The notes under the pieces were generated by a model that saw nothing but the letters and a program-made list of their open reading frames with translations, made no database searches and was not told where the DNA came from. A DNA stretch of 64,000 nucleotides, taken from the NCBI RefSeq assembly GCF_002575655.3, contig NC_053037.3, positions 252,373,135 through 252,437,134 on the forward strand, in the 5' to 3' direction. Made by a program: the position numbers and the translations under genes. Each line of letters begins with the position of its first letter. Position 1 is the stretch's first letter. Positions 30,136-42,884 of this stretch are shown here, piece by piece. Origin of the DNA: Aegilops tauschii subsp. strangulata (taxonomy: Eukaryota > Streptophyta > Magnoliopsida > Poales > Poaceae).

Positions 30136-30421
30136 TGATGCGGAGCATCCTACGATCATCCCCATGGACCTACCATCGTCTCATCAAGAGCCAAGAGGAC
30201 CCATGACACGAGCACGAGCTAGAGCTCTCAAGAACGAGGTGACTTCCTTCCTTAGTGATATCACATATGATCCACTCGAGACATGGCTACTACCTAAGTC
30301 CAATATGCTATGCATGATCAGGTGTCAAGAGAACTCTCCCGAAGATGCACGTGAAGAAGGACAAGCCGCCAAGTCCATGGATGAAGAGAACCAACGGAAG
30401 AAAGCAAGTTCACCTTCCAGG

Positions 30422-30655
30422 CCCCGGACATCCGGCCCTGGAGCGACCACATCAGCAGGAGCCCTGCCGCCCACGTCTACACGGCCCTGACATCCGGCGT
30501 CCAGCCCGGACATCCGGCCCGAGCCCGGAAATCCGGCGCCACGCACCAGAACCTACAGAAGCTATCACTGTCAGCCCGGACATCCGCCCCCCTAGCCCGG
30601 ACATTCGGCCCCTCCCAAAGGCCCGGACATCCGGCCCGACGCTCGGACATCCGGC
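30422..30655. repeat. GGACATCCGG repeat array in D1 LTR
   Basis: About nine copies of CCCGGACATCCGGC, some degenerate (GGAAATCCGG, GGACATTCGG), with variable spacers. Confidence 0.9.
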
Positions 30656-30713
30656 CCCGCCTGTCTGCGCACAGTAAAGGGCCGAGGCCCATGTACCTCT
30701 TCGCCCCCTAGAC

Positions 30714-30723
30714 TATATATACT
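30714..30723 (+). promoter_or_regulatory. D1 LTR TATA box
   Basis: CTATATATAC about 375 bases before the LTR end, at the same place as in D4. Confidence 0.7.
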
Positions 30724-31102
30724 CCATCCCCTTCCTCTTTCTAGGGTTAGCATTGGTTTAGCTCATATGTGAGATAGAGCATTGCTCATCCATTACGGAT
30801 CTACTCCACGAGAGAGACCGCGGCCTCTCCACGGAGAAGATCACCTTGGATTCAAGACCCCCTCTTGGGTGGCCCCCATCAAGACCTCCTCACGGAGAAG
30901 AACCGGTTACCGTTTGTATCGTCCGTTGTTGACTTTGGATCTTGTATCTCACCTTTGTGTTCATCGATCTAGCGCATGTGTGATCTATTCTTGTTGGTTT
31001 GAGTGATTCTCTTGTGTTTTCCCTCGTGTTCTTCGTGTTCTTAGTTGGGATCCGCTCCTTCCGTGAAAGATCGGCCATCTAGGGTTCCACCCTACATCAT
31101 CT

Positions 31103-31120
31103 TGGTATCATGAACCACGT
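31103..31120 (+). promoter_or_regulatory. D1 primer binding site
   Basis: TGGTATCATGAACCACGT, 3 bases after the LTR; imperfect tRNA-iMet complement. Confidence 0.75.
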
Positions 31121-31867
31121 TGATCACGATTTCGGAGCCCCCTCTCTTTGTTTTCTAGCTTGGTTTTGTTGTTTTTCGTCCTAATCCGAAAATTGCCCCA
31201 CAAAAATAGCCCGAATTTTTTTGTAATTTGTTGGTGTGATGAAGTTTTGTTGGATTTGATCCGCGGATTTCGTGTGTTGCAGGTAGATCTAGCTTTCCCC
31301 CAATTACCATCCACAAAATCTTCCGAATTTTGCCCCAGATTTGACCTCTCCACGCGGTGTTCTCCAAGTTCGTCCACGGATCCCGAGCCCGGACATCCGG
31401 CCCCTGACGACATCACTTCCATCCTTCACTCCGTTTCCGCCTAACTCTCACCAAATTTTGTCCCGGTGCCCACATACACTTCCGCATACCACCACCACTT
31501 CCGCATAGCACCACCATAGCCTTTCCTGCTACCAACTCCAACAAATTTGACCCGTTTTGCTTTGAGAATTTGAGTTGGGGTTTCCGTGTCCTATTGTGTT
31601 TCGGCTATCTAGGTACGGTTCGGCATCAACATCCACACCGCTCATCTTCGCCAAGGACTACTACGAACGGCTACATCACTTTGGTATCACCTTCACCTTT
31701 ATATGATCTTGGTTTCGTGATATCATCATACTCTCTTGCATTTGCATTGATAACCCCATAGCCAAACTTTTGCGTCACTTACCCATCGAGACTAGCCTTT
31801 GAGTATTGCCGGCAACGTGACTTGTGCACATTAGTGATCATACTTCCCATAGCATACATACCATCAT
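31121..31867 (+). other. D1 leader, first part; no gene
   Basis: Untranslated leader. It holds one GGACATCCGG unit (about 31388) and a 24-base imperfect inverted repeat at 31590-31613 (CCTA...TAGG around GTGTTTCGGCT), which is present three times in the D2 leader. It ends with the ATCAT duplication of E1. Confidence 0.7.
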
Positions 31868-32373
31868 TGTAACGACCCGAACCTGATAAGATTCGATGTC
31901 TCTATGCTCACTGTGCTAGTCCCTGGATCGACTCGCTAGCACACACAGTACATATGAATATCAAATAACAAGTGCATCATTTACTATAACATATGATCCA
32001 GAATTCACAAAGTATTACAAACTGAGTAGCACATAGCTAGCTTTATTCAATAATAACAGCGGAAATGTAGCCTAACAAATGATGAGTCCCGTCAATGCCC
32101 ACTGGCCAAAATGTTGAGTGAAGACTCGCGACCCTACTGTATCTCACTGATCACCTGAATATCCTGCAACATGATAACTTGCAGCCACAAAGGGTCAATA
32201 CATTGAATGTATTGGCAATTTACACATAATGATAAAGCAAACCTACATCTACCTGCAAAGTATGACAAACAAAACACTCAAGTTTGGTTTCGCGTAAAAC
32301 TACCTTCACCTACCTCCACGACATAGGCAAGGTGCAAACAACACAGATGATAAAGACCTTCAAGATGTCTCAA

Positions 32374-32541
32374 GTGCGCTCAGTCCCGGCGCATTCTCTA
32401 GGGACAATAGAGCGCTCAGCCAGTGACGCATTCACGTGAGAAAAAGCCCCGACAACCCAAGGGCGCTCAGCCATGGCGCATTCTCTAGGGACAATAGAGC
32501 GCTCAGCCATTGACGCATTCACCTGAGAAAAAGTCCCGAGC
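32374..32541. repeat. Two-copy direct repeat in E1 3' LTR
   Basis: Two units sharing GCGCATTCTCTAGGGACAAT and AGAGCGCTCAGCCA; the same pair is at 52114-52281 in the 5' LTR. Confidence 0.85.
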
Positions 32542-33411
32542 CTACAGCTATAAAGACTCACCACTTCCATGCATCACTCAACACATGCCCACGTCAACCA
32601 TAACAAGTTGATCACACCATCACACAATACAATCAATATCAGAATATGACAACAGAGAACATACAGATCAAACCAAGCACATGTCATCGCATATAAAATC
32701 ACACATGCATAGTAGAATATATGATGAGCAAAATCAAAAGTGCAAACTTGCCTTGAACGATGTTGAAGTACTCTAACGCTTAATTCCGATCCGCTTCACA
32801 CTCCGGACAATCTATACGATTAACGGAGTCGCCGATAAATAAACTATGCTCACATAGCACTAAAATAAAGTAAACAACAAATAATTCCAATAAAACTTAA
32901 ATAACAGAACATATCAATATGTATATATTATCTACATGCTAATAGGATCACAATGCAAAAAGAATCAACTGATTTGGATCAACGGTTTAAAAGATATTGC
33001 CTCCATAAATTTGAATTCAAATTTAAACAAATTCAAATTTGAATTGTTCAAAAATGTGAAATTTTGGCTCTACAATATTGTCCTGATCTGTACGAATATA
33101 CAGGAAAAAGAATCGATGAATTTGGATATACGGATCTCAAGATATACCTAAATGAACATTTGATATGAAATCTAAAAACAAAAATTGTGCCAAAACAGCT
33201 TTCCTGGAAGAACTGCTGCAGCTGCTGTGGATGTGCCACATGGCTAGTTTCTACTGGCTGTTAGCTGTCCGCTGGGAGGCTTAAACGGCGAACAGCCACA
33301 ACATAGAGAAAAAATGGTTCGGCAGAAAAAAAAACCATATGCCATCCACTATCAGCAGTTGGATGGAGATCAGACGGCTAAGGGCGGCTCACCGGAGGAA
33401 TCAGGTTGAGG

Positions 33412-33416
33412 CATCA
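33412..33416. repeat. Target-site duplication of A3 (CATCA; right copy 40504-40508)
   Basis: CATCA directly flanks both A3 ends. The undisturbed E LTR (about 53132-53141) reads GGCATCACTGG at this point. Confidence 0.9.
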
Positions 33417-34305
33417 TGATAGAGGCAAAGGTGTCCCGTCTTTCGATGAGATGATGGATATCGCTTTGGTGGAAGTCGACTTTGACGATCCGACTACGAA
33501 CGTGCGATGACGTCGCGCCTTAGCAATCGCTAAACCAACTCCGAGAGGTTATTGACCACGCCGGAGCACGATCAACCTGACTACGAGGGTCTGTTTCCTG
33601 CGAGCAAACGCAGAACAAGCAAGAAACTGAGATTGCAATCTGGATATTGCGAATATAAGATGAAAGCTTTATTGATCAAGGTGGGGTTCTGTGACGCCTT
33701 TGTCTGGTCGTTGAACACAAACGAAGTACGCGAAGTTGCAGCTATGGCGAACTTTTAATCTAAACAAAACCCAAAGTCTAAACGACGCCCTAAGGGCTGT
33801 ATATATGGAGGAAGAGGGGGAATTTCGTGGCCCTTGGGGAAGGGGTCCGAAACCAACCCTATCTCTTCTTTCCCCACGCATACGGACTCTAAAAACAGCC
33901 TATACTCAAGTATTTCGAAATTACATGGGCCTGGCCCAATAATAAGGTGACGCAGCACCTAGAATAGCCTCTGGACGAAAGTTATGAAGTAGCATCTTGT
34001 ATATTTCTTCCAAGGCTTCATGCACGCATTATGGTGACTTCAACGTCCTGAACCCCATGTGCATGCCATCATCTCCATGCTTGTTCTTGCTCCAATGTTC
34101 ATCCTTCTCAAAGCTTGGCCCTTCATTTATAAGCAAAACAAATGTATCCAATTTAGGCAGCATCATATTCTCATGAACATTAGAATCATTACCAAGAAAC
34201 GAAAGTACCTGGTAATTTAATTGGCGTGCGCGAGCTCTAGTAATTGGTCCAGTATGTATAGCAGCAGGGGCTGTGGGTGTAACAATGGTATTGATGTCCT
34301 CATCA
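33417..34305 (-). repeat. A3 3' LTR
   Basis: 889 bp. A 27-bp deletion near 34051 removes part of the U3 coding tail compared with the 5' LTR. Confidence 0.93.
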
Positions 34306-35404
34306 TCCTCCCCTTCTTGAAATGAAGTCGTCCTCGACGGAAGCTCATCTCCCTCACCCAAATAAGGCTTCAAATCTGCAATGTTAAAAGTGGGACTAAC
34401 CCCAAAATCTGCAGGCAGCTCAAGTTTATATGCATTATCATTTATTTTCTCTAACACCTTAAAAGGACCATCAGCACGTGGCATTAGCTTTGATTTGCGC
34501 AAATCAGGAAATCTATCCTTACGCAAATGTAACCAAACAAGATCTCCAGGTGCAAACACAACATGTTTTCTACCCTTATCTCCAGCAAGTTTATATTTAG
34601 CATTCATACGCTCAATGTTTTCCTTAGTTAACTCATGCATTTTTAAGATCAATTCAGCACGTTGTTTAGCATCAAAATTAACCTTCTTCGAAGATGGAAG
34701 AGGCAACAAATCAATAGGTGCACGAGGTAGGAAACCATACACAATTTCAAAAGGGCACATCTTAGTAGTAGAATGCAATGAACGATTATAAGCAAACTCA
34801 ATATGAGGCAAGCATTCTTCCCACATTTTCTTATTATTCTTCAAAACAGCCCTAAGCATAGTAGACAATGTTCTATTGACTACTTCAGTTTGTCCATCAG
34901 TTTGGGGGTGACAAGTAGTACTAAAAAGCAGTTTAGTCCCCAACTTAGCCCATAAACATCTCCAAAAGTGGCTAAGAAATTTAGTATCACGATCTGAAAC
35001 AATAGTATTTGGCACACCATGCAAACGAATAATTTCACGGAAGAACAAATCAGCAACATTAACAGCATCATCGCTTTTATGACATGGTATAAAGTGTGCC
35101 ATTTTTGAGAATCTATCCACGACAACAAATATGCTATCCCTCCCCTTCTTTGTTCGAGGTAAACCTAAAACAAAGTCCATAGATATATTCTCCCAAGGAA
35201 CACTAGGTACAGGCAAAGGCATATATAAACCATGAGGATTGAGTCGTGACTTAGCTTTTTGACATGTAGTGCAGCGAGCAACAAAACGCTCAACATCCCG
35301 TCTCATCTTTGGCCAAAAGAAATGTGTAGCAAGTACGTCCTCCGTCTTCTTCACGCCAAAGTGTCCCATTAATCCTCCTCCATGCGCCTCCTGCAACAAC
35401 AAAA
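34029..35404 (-). pseudogene. A3 pol fragment: integrase and LTR-encoded tail
   Basis: Begins at the integrase zinc-site region ([16 protein letters not shown]) and carries HHCC, MDF, VSDRD and DGQTEV intact, then [13 protein letters not shown] and the polypurine/LTR-coded EDDEDINT...[11 protein letters not shown]. The tail is shortened by the U3 deletion. No RT or RNase H precedes it in this copy because A4 and a deletion replace them, so it cannot be expressed as part of a polyprotein. Confidence 0.88.
34306..34318 (-). promoter_or_regulatory. A3 polypurine tract
   Basis: AAGAAGGGGAGGA abutting the 3' LTR. Confidence 0.9.
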
Positions 35405-36312
35405 GACATCAATACCATTGTTACACCCACAGCCCCTGCTGCTATACATACTGGACCAATTACTAGAGCTCGCGCACGCCAATTAAATTACCAGGTACTT
35501 CCGTTTCTTGGTAATGATTCTAATGTTCATGAGAATATGATGCTGCCTATATTCGATACATTTGTTTTGCTTACAAATGAAGGGCCTAGCTTTGAGAAGG
35601 ATGAACATTGGAGCAAGAAGAAGCATGGAGATGATGGCATGCGCATGGGGGACAAGAACGGAGTTACAAGTGATGATTTCAGGACGTTGAAGCCACCATA
35701 ATGCGTGCATGAAGCCTTGGACGACATATACAAGATGCTACTTCATAACTTTCGTCCAGAGGCTATTCTAGGTGCTGCGTCACCTTATTATTGGGACAGG
35801 CCCATGTAATTTCGAAATACTTGAGTATAGGCTATTTTTAGAGTCCGTATGTGTGGGGAAACAGGAGATAGGGTTGGTTTCGGACCCCTTCCCCAAGGGC
35901 CACGAAATCCCCCCCTCTTCCTCCATATATACAGCCCTTAGGGCGTCGTTTAGACTTTGTGTTTTGTTTAGATTAAAAGTTCGCCATAGCTGCAACTCGC
36001 GTACTTCGTTTGTGTTCAACGACCAGACAAAGGCGTCACAGAACCCACCTTGATCAATAAAGCTTTCATCTTATATTCGCAATATCCAGATTGCAATCTC
36101 AGTTTCTTGCTTGTTCTTCGTTTGCTCGCAGGAAAAAGACCCTCGTGGTCAGGTTGATCGTGCTCCGGCGTGGTCAATAACCTCTCGGAGTTGGTTTAGC
36201 GATTGCTAAGGCGCGACGTCCTCGCACGTTCGTAGTCGGATCGTCAAAGTCGACTTCCATCAAAGCGATATCCATCATCTCATCGAAAGACGGGACACCT
36301 TTGCCTCTATCA
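35405..36312 (+). mobile_element. A4: family A solo LTR in A3 pol, left end deleted
   Basis: A plus-strand A LTR, oriented opposite to A3. Its right terminus CTCTATCA is intact and followed by GGTAC of the A3 RT gene. On the left it starts at GACATCAATACC, about 7 bases short, directly joined to integrase DNA. A deletion thus removed the left LTR end, any left target copy and about 1.4 kb of A3 pol. Confidence 0.9.
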
Positions 36313-38631
36313 GGTACGGTATGGTGCACGGTTGGGTAGCGATGCACCGGGAATTAAGTCAATTTGATGCTCAATCCCTCGAATAGGTGGTAATCCCGGT
36401 GGCACGTCTTGTGGAAAGACGTCAGCGAACTCCTGCAAAATGTAAGTGACAGCAGGGGGCAAAGAGGAAGGCACGTCCTCGAATGAAAATAATGCCTCTT
36501 TGCACACAAAAGCATAGCAAACAGATTTGTTGAAATCTAGCTCATCAATATCAGATTTTGTGGCAAGTAAACAGGCACTTTTCAATTTAATTTCAGAAAC
36601 AACACTAGATGGTTTATTATTAGGTTTCATTTATTGCTCAAATTCTTTTGCCACAATCTGATTTTCACTCTTATTTTTCTCCTGTTTTGCTTTATTAGCT
36701 CTATTAATGCCATCTTTCAAAATGGAATCAGGAGTCATAGGAAGCAAAGTAATATTTTTATCCTTATGAACAAGAGTATACTGATTGTTTCTACCATGGT
36801 GTACAGAGTTTTTATCAAATTGCCATGGTCTACCAAGTAATAAGGAACATGCTTGCATAGGTACCACATCACAATCAACATAATCAGCATATGTAGAGAT
36901 ACTAAAATGCACACGAACAGTACGTGTTACCTTAACCTTGCCGCTGTTGTTGAACCATTGGATGTAGTAAGGATGTGGATGTGGTCTTGTGGTGAGAGAT
37001 AGTTTCTCCACTATCTCCATGCTAGCCAAGTTGTTACAGCTCCCTCCATCTATGATGACGCGAACAGAACGTTCCTTCACAACTCCCTTTGTATGGAACA
37101 AATTATGCCTCTGATTTTGCTCTGCTTGTGTGATCTGCACACTCAAAACACGTTGAGCAACTAAACATTCATACCTGTCAGCGTCTTCAGCAGCCATGTA
37201 TTGCGTCTCATTTTCAGAATCATCTCCACCATGTTCTTCACGTGTAATAAGAGCCAAAGTCTCCTCATCATAGTCACTAGCGGACTCATACCCACCATCC
37301 TCAGTAGCAATCATTACACGCTGAGATATGCATTCTCGCGCATAATGTCCTCTTCCCTTACAACGACGACAAATAATATCACTTGTGTGCCCTGTTGATG
37401 CCATGGAAGAAGAAGAGCTCTGTGCAGGCCCGGCAGGTGCGCTCTTGGCAAATAGTGGTGGTTGTGCCTGCTTTCTTGTATCACGACTGGAGGTGGAACC
37501 TGATGGAGGTGCTGGTGCAGTGGAAGTAGAAGATGCACGCGGTGTCCATGATGAAGGTCGACCTGCAGAAAAGTTAGTTCGCGCCAGTGCTTGTCGATCC
37601 TGCACTTCACGTTCAGCTTTACAAGCAAGATAGAATAAACGAGTGATATTAGTATACTCCTTATACTCTAGAATGGTCTGAATCTCTCTATTTAAACCAC
37701 CCATAAAACGTGCAAGCATAGCTTCATTCTCCTCAACAATACCACATCTAATCATGCCGGTTTGTAATTCCTGATAATATTCTTCTACAGAATTTTTCCC
37801 TTGTCGTAAACGCTGCAGTTTTTGAAGCAATTCACGTCGATAATATGGTGGAACCCAACGAGTACGCATAGCAGTTTTTAAAGCAGCCCAAGTAGCTGGA
37901 ATAGGATATAATCTACAATGTTCAGACCACCATACACATGCAAAACTAGTGAAAGCACAAACAGCAGCAGCAACCCGTCTCTCCTCGGGATATTGTAAAC
38001 ATGTAAAACGTTGTTCAGTTTCTAACTCCCAAGTAAGATATACATCAGGAATGTATCTACCCTCAAACGGTGGAATAGTCAGTTTCAGTTTAGGAACATG
38101 GTCATGATCTCGTACCTAAGGTGGTGGTGCAGGCCTACCGTTGCGAATATATACCTGAGGTCGACCTGCTGGAGGTGGTGCCGGTGGCTGCACGTAGTTC
38201 TGATTTTGATCAACCTCATCCTCATAATCGCCTGCATAATCATCATCCTCCTGAGCCGCCGCAGTAGCAGGAGCCAAAGAAGCATCAACAGTAGGAGCAG
38301 CGGCACCCGAATTTTGACCAGTCTCAATTGGAATGCACTGTGCTCGTCCCACTTGATTTGGAAGGCGGCGTTGGAGATGTGGTTGTTGTTGTTGTAGAGG
38401 TGCGACAGGTGCAGCCGGTGGTGGTTGGGGAAGACGCTTGAGCAATTTGTTAAACCTGTTATCCAGCTTTGTCTCAAACGACTTCTCCACGGCATCTATC
38501 TTCTCCATAGCCTCTTCAAATCTATTTAGCACATCTCCCACCTGGCCACTCATCATTTGCTGAAATTTATCGTGCAACCCCTTGTTCGTCATGTTCTCCC
38601 AATCAGTCTCATCGGCTTGTGATCCTGCCAT
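36313..38631 (-). pseudogene. A3 gag-protease and RT start
   Basis: Start ATG at 38631. Collinear with A2 gag: coiled-coil-like N-terminus, gag core, C-x2-C-x4-H-x4-C knuckle (CRRCKGRGHYAREC), protease IIDGGSCNNLAS, then the RT N-terminus up to NRAPYRT. In-frame stops occur at 38116-38118 (TAG where A2 has CAG) and about 36631 (TAA for CAA), both C-to-T changes. The region between them remains open. Confidence 0.88.
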
Positions 38632-39179
38632 GGTTAGCAGCAATAGAAACACAAAAGAATATGATCCTACAGACTACTAGGAAGTGGTGGTGATGGTGGT
38701 ATGTCACAAATCCTTCAAGCGAATCTCAAATTCTTACCAGTTCTTACTGTGCTGGTCCTAGGCTAGACCGTGCTAGAGACGCGAGCCTAGAACACTAACA
38801 AAATCACGGCGCTGCACGTAAACAAGGGAGGAGCAGACTCTGAATTTTCTTTTTCACTTTTTTTTGCACTTTTTTTCCTCTTTTTTTTTGCTCCGCAACA
38901 ATTTTTTTTCGAAAAAGCCTACAAATGGTTTAAAAACTTCCTAGCCAGAACTTTCCAGACTTAGTTTTTTTTTTTGAAACTGGAACTATTTTTCTACTGC
39001 GGGTAACACAAAAGTTTGGGAGTCCTTCTCTGTCACGACTCGGAGTATGGCGTGATCTGAAAATCCAAAACAGAGTAACAAAATACTGGACTTGGACTAG
39101 GACTGGTGGCGGAGATGAATCTGGTGGAACTCGCACTGGTGGCGGATATATGTTGAAGTTGTACTCGGATTGGCGTGAT

Positions 39180-39330
39180 GGCGGCAGATATGTGGTGGCG
39201 TATATGGACTCGGATTGGCGGTGAATATGTGGTGGTGGTATATGGCAGCGGCGATGAAGTTGGTGCGGTGGTGGTATATGGCAGCAGCGATGATGATGAT
39301 GCGGTGGTGATATATGGCAGCAGCGACGTG
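39180..39330. repeat. A3 leader minisatellite
   Basis: Tandem GGTGGTGGTATATGGCAGC-type units, related to 15786-15935. Confidence 0.7.
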
Positions 39331-39567
39331 ACAACCTGTGAACAGAACTCGAAACTCTAAAGGACTAGACGCTAAGACCAGCAACTTGACACGACGATGC
39401 AACCGCAAATTCAACAAAGCAAACACAGAAAAGATTATGCAAAGGCTCAGATTGGTTCGGATAGGATGAACTAACCCTAAAAATTTTTTTTGGCTTTTTC
39501 GTGGACTATAGGTATGAAGAACAAACTCGATCTAAACTACGAAAAACTGTAAAATCTCACCGAGCAA

Positions 39568-39584
39568 CCTGGAATCTGATACCA
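39568..39584 (-). promoter_or_regulatory. A3 primer binding site
   Basis: TGGTATCAGATTCCAGG on the minus strand, 2 bases from the 5' LTR. Confidence 0.87.
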
Positions 39585-39586
39585 CT

Positions 39587-40503
39587 TGATAGAGGCAACG
39601 GTGTCCCGTCTTTCGATGAGATGATGGATATCGCTTTGGTGGAAGTCGACTTTGACGATCCGACTACAAACGTGCGATGATGTCGCGCCTTAGCAATCGC
39701 TAAACCAACTCCGAGAGGTTATTGACCACGCCGGAGCACGATCAACCTGACCACGAGGGTCTGTTTCCTGCGAGCAAACGAAGAACAAGCAAGAAACTGA
39801 GATTGCAATCTGGATATTGCGAATATAAGATGAAAGCTTTATTGATCAAGGTGGGGTTCTGTGACGCCTTTTTCTGGTCGTTGAACACAAATGAAGTACG
39901 CGAAGTTGCAGCTATGGCGAACTTTTAATCTAAACAAAACCCAGAGTCTAAACGACGCCCTAAGGGCTGTATATATGGAGGAAGAGGGGGGAATTTCGTG
40001 GCCCTTGGGGAAGGGGTCCGAAACCAACCCTATCTTTTGTTTCCCCACACATACGGACTCTAAAAACAGCCTATACTCAAGTATTTCGAAATTACATGGG
40101 CCTAGCCCAATAATAAGGTGACGCAGCACCTAGAATAGCCTCTGGACGAAAGTTATGAAGTAGCATCTTGTATATTTCGTCCAAGGCTTCATGCACGCAT
40201 TATGGTGGCTTCAACGTCCTGAAATCATCACTTGTAACTCCGTTCTTGTTCCCCATGCGCATGCCATCATCTCCATTCTTGTTCTTGCTCCAATGTTCAT
40301 CCTTCTCAAAGCTAGGCCCTTCATTTGTAAGCAAAACAAATGTATCCAATTTAGGCAGCATCATATTCTCATGAACATTAGAATCATTACCAAGAAACGA
40401 AAGTACCTAGTAATTTAATTGGCGTGCGCGAGCTCTAGTAATTGGTCCAGTATGTATAGCAGCAGGGGCTGTGGGTGTAACAATGGTATTGATGTCCTCA
40501 TCA
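39587..40503 (-). repeat. A3 5' LTR
   Basis: 917 bp with intact termini and CATCA to its right. Confidence 0.93.
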
Positions 40504-40508
40504 CATCA

Positions 40509-41673
40509 GCGGAGTTGGAGAAGAACGACGCCGGCGGCTCGGGCGGCGATGGTGGCGCGTCTCCGGCGGGTCTCCGGAGGCGGTGAGTGGGTGGATGAAT
40601 GCGGCGGCGTACGGAGGTTGGTTAGGTGATGTTGGACAGCAACGGCCTCTGTTGGCGATGCCGAAGGGCTGGAGTGTCATCGGCGGTGCTCTGCTTCGGG
40701 AGGAGGTTCTAGAGCTCGTTTCAGTGACTCCCTGCGCGATAATATGAGCGAGGGAGGTAGAGGAGATAGGGGCGAATAGAATAGGGCCAAGAGAAGATGC
40801 TGGGAACCTTCAGGCGCGACGGAAATGACCGGCGAAGGAGCTTCTGCGGTGGAACTCCGGCGAGATCTCGAAATCAACCTTGGGCACGGGAGACTGCGAT
40901 TTTGGCAAAAAATTGGACAAGCCGGACGTGGGGAGTATATATATATATGGAGAAGGGCGTGCAGGAGGAGGAGCGAATCGATCAAATCGATCGAAGGATT
41001 CAGATCGGACTCGTTATCCAGGAAGAACACGGCTGAGATGGGAGATGACAAACGGGACCCAATGTCAGCGGCAGAGAGGAGGTGGAAGAAGAAGAAAAAT
41101 AAAAGATAGAAGGGGAGCTGCGGGGTGGGCTATGCTACGCCGAAATGGGCTGCCAGCTGCTGCGCGCGCGCGAGGGGTAGCTGGCCCGCTGTGTGCCGAG
41201 GCCTGATGCACAGCGCGTGCGGTTTCTCTTTGTTTTTCTAAACTTCTCGTACAAAAATTAAATTTCTAGCTAAATAAAATACAAAACAAAAGCTAATAAA
41301 ATCACCAAAGCACACAATAAAATATTATTATTACTATAATAAGTTACAGGAACACTAGTTCCACCTATAATGCAATTTTGGAAATTCTAGATTGTATGCA
41401 ATTGGCCACACAAACAGCAATAAAACACTCAAATAAAATATTTTGTAGATTATGAAAAATACCAGAACATATCAACTTAACAGGAAATAATATTCTGGAC
41501 ATTATGAACATTTTTTTTAAATAGGGGAGAAGTCATGTTTTCTCCACTCCAATAAATTACCTTTAGTTGCATAATGATTTACATATTCAGAAAATTTCAA
41601 ATATGCATAGAAATCACGGTGAAAAAACAATGATCCTATTAACATAACAAATCTAAAAATTTGGGATGTTACA
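40509..41673 (-). repeat. E1 3' LTR, second part; no gene
   Basis: Aligns with 53142-54308 of the right LTR. It includes a GC-rich stretch and a TATATATATATA box near 40938. Short open frames on both strands are shared by both LTR copies and I do not treat them as genes. Ends GGGATGTTACA. Confidence 0.92.
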
Positions 41674-41690
41674 AATCTACCCCCTTAAAA
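41674..41690 (-). promoter_or_regulatory. E1 polypurine tract
   Basis: Minus-strand TTTTAAGGGGGTAGATT directly before the LTR start TGTAACATCCC, preceded by the family-typical CTCGAGGACGAGATTCA. Confidence 0.88.
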
Positions 41691-41728
41691 TGAATCTCGT
41701 CCTCGAGATTCGAGTTGGCTAGCAAAGG

Positions 41729-42884
41729 CTAAGGATGGATACTTGATATAATCCATACTCCAAAGGTTTGAGGCTTACTCATTATATATTTCCAAATCTC
41801 CCTTGACATGACTAAATATGATGCACCAATACTGAAAGAACGGTCATAATACTTGAACTTGATTAAAACCTTACCGAAGGCTGGTGCCTTATTGGCTCTT
41901 CCCACCCTTGTGTGGTTCACATGAACCCTTTCAACGTGATCAGACGTGTCCTCTCCGGAATTCCCACTGTCATAATTGATGTTCTTTAACAGAGGACAGT
42001 TGTTTGAATAATGTCCTAGGTCCCTGCACCTGTAACAAAGTAACTGACTGATATCCTTCTTGGTGGGCGTCGATAGGTCGTGGTTGTTGTTGCCATCCCT
42101 ATGACCATTGTGGTTGCACCCATTGTCGTTGTGATGATTATGTGCATTGTGGTTATGATGGTTATGACCATTATACGCGTCCACTTCAGAATCATAGTAC
42201 TCAGAAGATGCCGATGAATTACGGTGCTTCCGTTGTCCTCCAGAGTTGAACTCTGTGTCGCTTGCCTTCCTCTTGCGGTTCTCCACCTCTTGAAACTTGC
42301 CTTCAAGTACAATAGCCTTATCAATAAGCTCCTGGCAGTTATTGAATGTCGCCACTGTCAACTGAATACTCAGCTCATCATCCAGTCCTTCAAGAAACTT
42401 CTCTTGTCTAGCTGCATCAGTGTTAACATCGTTAGGGGCATAGCATGCAAGATTATTGAATTCCTCCACATATGCATTCACAGTACGACCTCCCTGACGC
42501 AAGCTGTGAATCTCCTTCTTCTTTAGACTCATGGCTCCAGCAGACACATGTGCGGCGCGAAAACCTGCCTGAAACTATGCCCAAGTGATAGTAGCAATAG
42601 GATAAGTGACCAAGTAATTGTCCCACCATGCTGCGGCTGGTCCTTCTAACAAATGCGAAGCAAACCTCATTCTCTCTACATCAGTGCAACCAACTGTCTC
42701 CAAATTTCTGTTAACTGAGCGCAGCCAATCATCAGCCACAATAGGTTCAGGGGTGCTAGAAAACCTCTGAGGATTCAACCTCAAGAAACGAGTAAGTGCA
42801 TCAACTGGGGGTGGTGGTGGATTGTTGTTGTTGTTGTTGTTGTTGTTCTGGTTCTGAACAAGTAACTGGATCAACTGAGTCTAT
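41729..42884 (-). pseudogene. E1 gag
   Basis: A Tekay/Del-type gag: poly-Asn (NNNNNNNNN) then Pro run, FLRLNPQRFSSTPEPIVADDW, EGPAAAWWDNYL, then after a stop SLKKKEIHSLRQGGRTVNAYV, EKFLEGLDDELSIQL, and a knuckle CYRCRDLGHYSNNC (C-x2-C-x4-H-x4-C). In-frame TAG codons near 42573 (TWA*FQAGF) and 42882 look like CAG-to-TAG changes. After the knuckle comes only a short protease-like remnant without D-S/T-G; the frame ends at 41729 just before the polypurine tract. RT, RNase H and integrase are absent. Confidence 0.85.

Larger units (their letters stand above)
30136..31099 (+). repeat. D1 5' LTR
   Basis: 964 bp, TGATGCGGAGCATCC to CACCCTACATCA. U3 has an open frame with GPMTRARARALKNEVTSF (through about 30490), the GGACATCCGG array (30422-30655) and CTATATATAC at 30714-30723. 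Confidence 0.93.
31868..33416 (-). repeat. E1 3' LTR, first part (continues 40509-41673)
   Basis: Aligns with the right LTR 51608 onward; A3 with duplication CATCA interrupts it. Contains the 80-90-bp direct repeat at 32374-32541 and AT-rich inverted-repeat DNA near 33005-33045. Confidence 0.93.
33417..40503 (-). mobile_element. A3: family A element with deleted pol, solo LTR A4 inside
   Basis: 3' LTR 33417-34305, polypurine tract 34306-34318, integrase and RT-start fragments separated by A4, gag, leader, primer site 39568-39584, 5' LTR 39587-40503. About 1.4 kb of pol (RT from just after PYRT through RNase H to the integrase start) is absent. The leader is also shortened: the upstream half of the hairpin block (38748-38815) is missing. 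Confidence 0.92.

Noticed and set aside
30136..31099. Reading this LTR as the 3' LTR of D5 shared with D1
   Set aside because: The uninterrupted D2 copy shows that sequence left of 30136 is mid-internal, about 1.1 kb before the polypurine tract, with no polypurine tract here. An insertion of D1 with CATCA explains it better.
40797..41206. GC-rich overlapping frames of about 80-108 codons in the E1 LTR (also 53435-53844)
   Set aside because: Present in both LTR copies in several overlapping frames without homology; composition effect of a GC-rich LTR segment.
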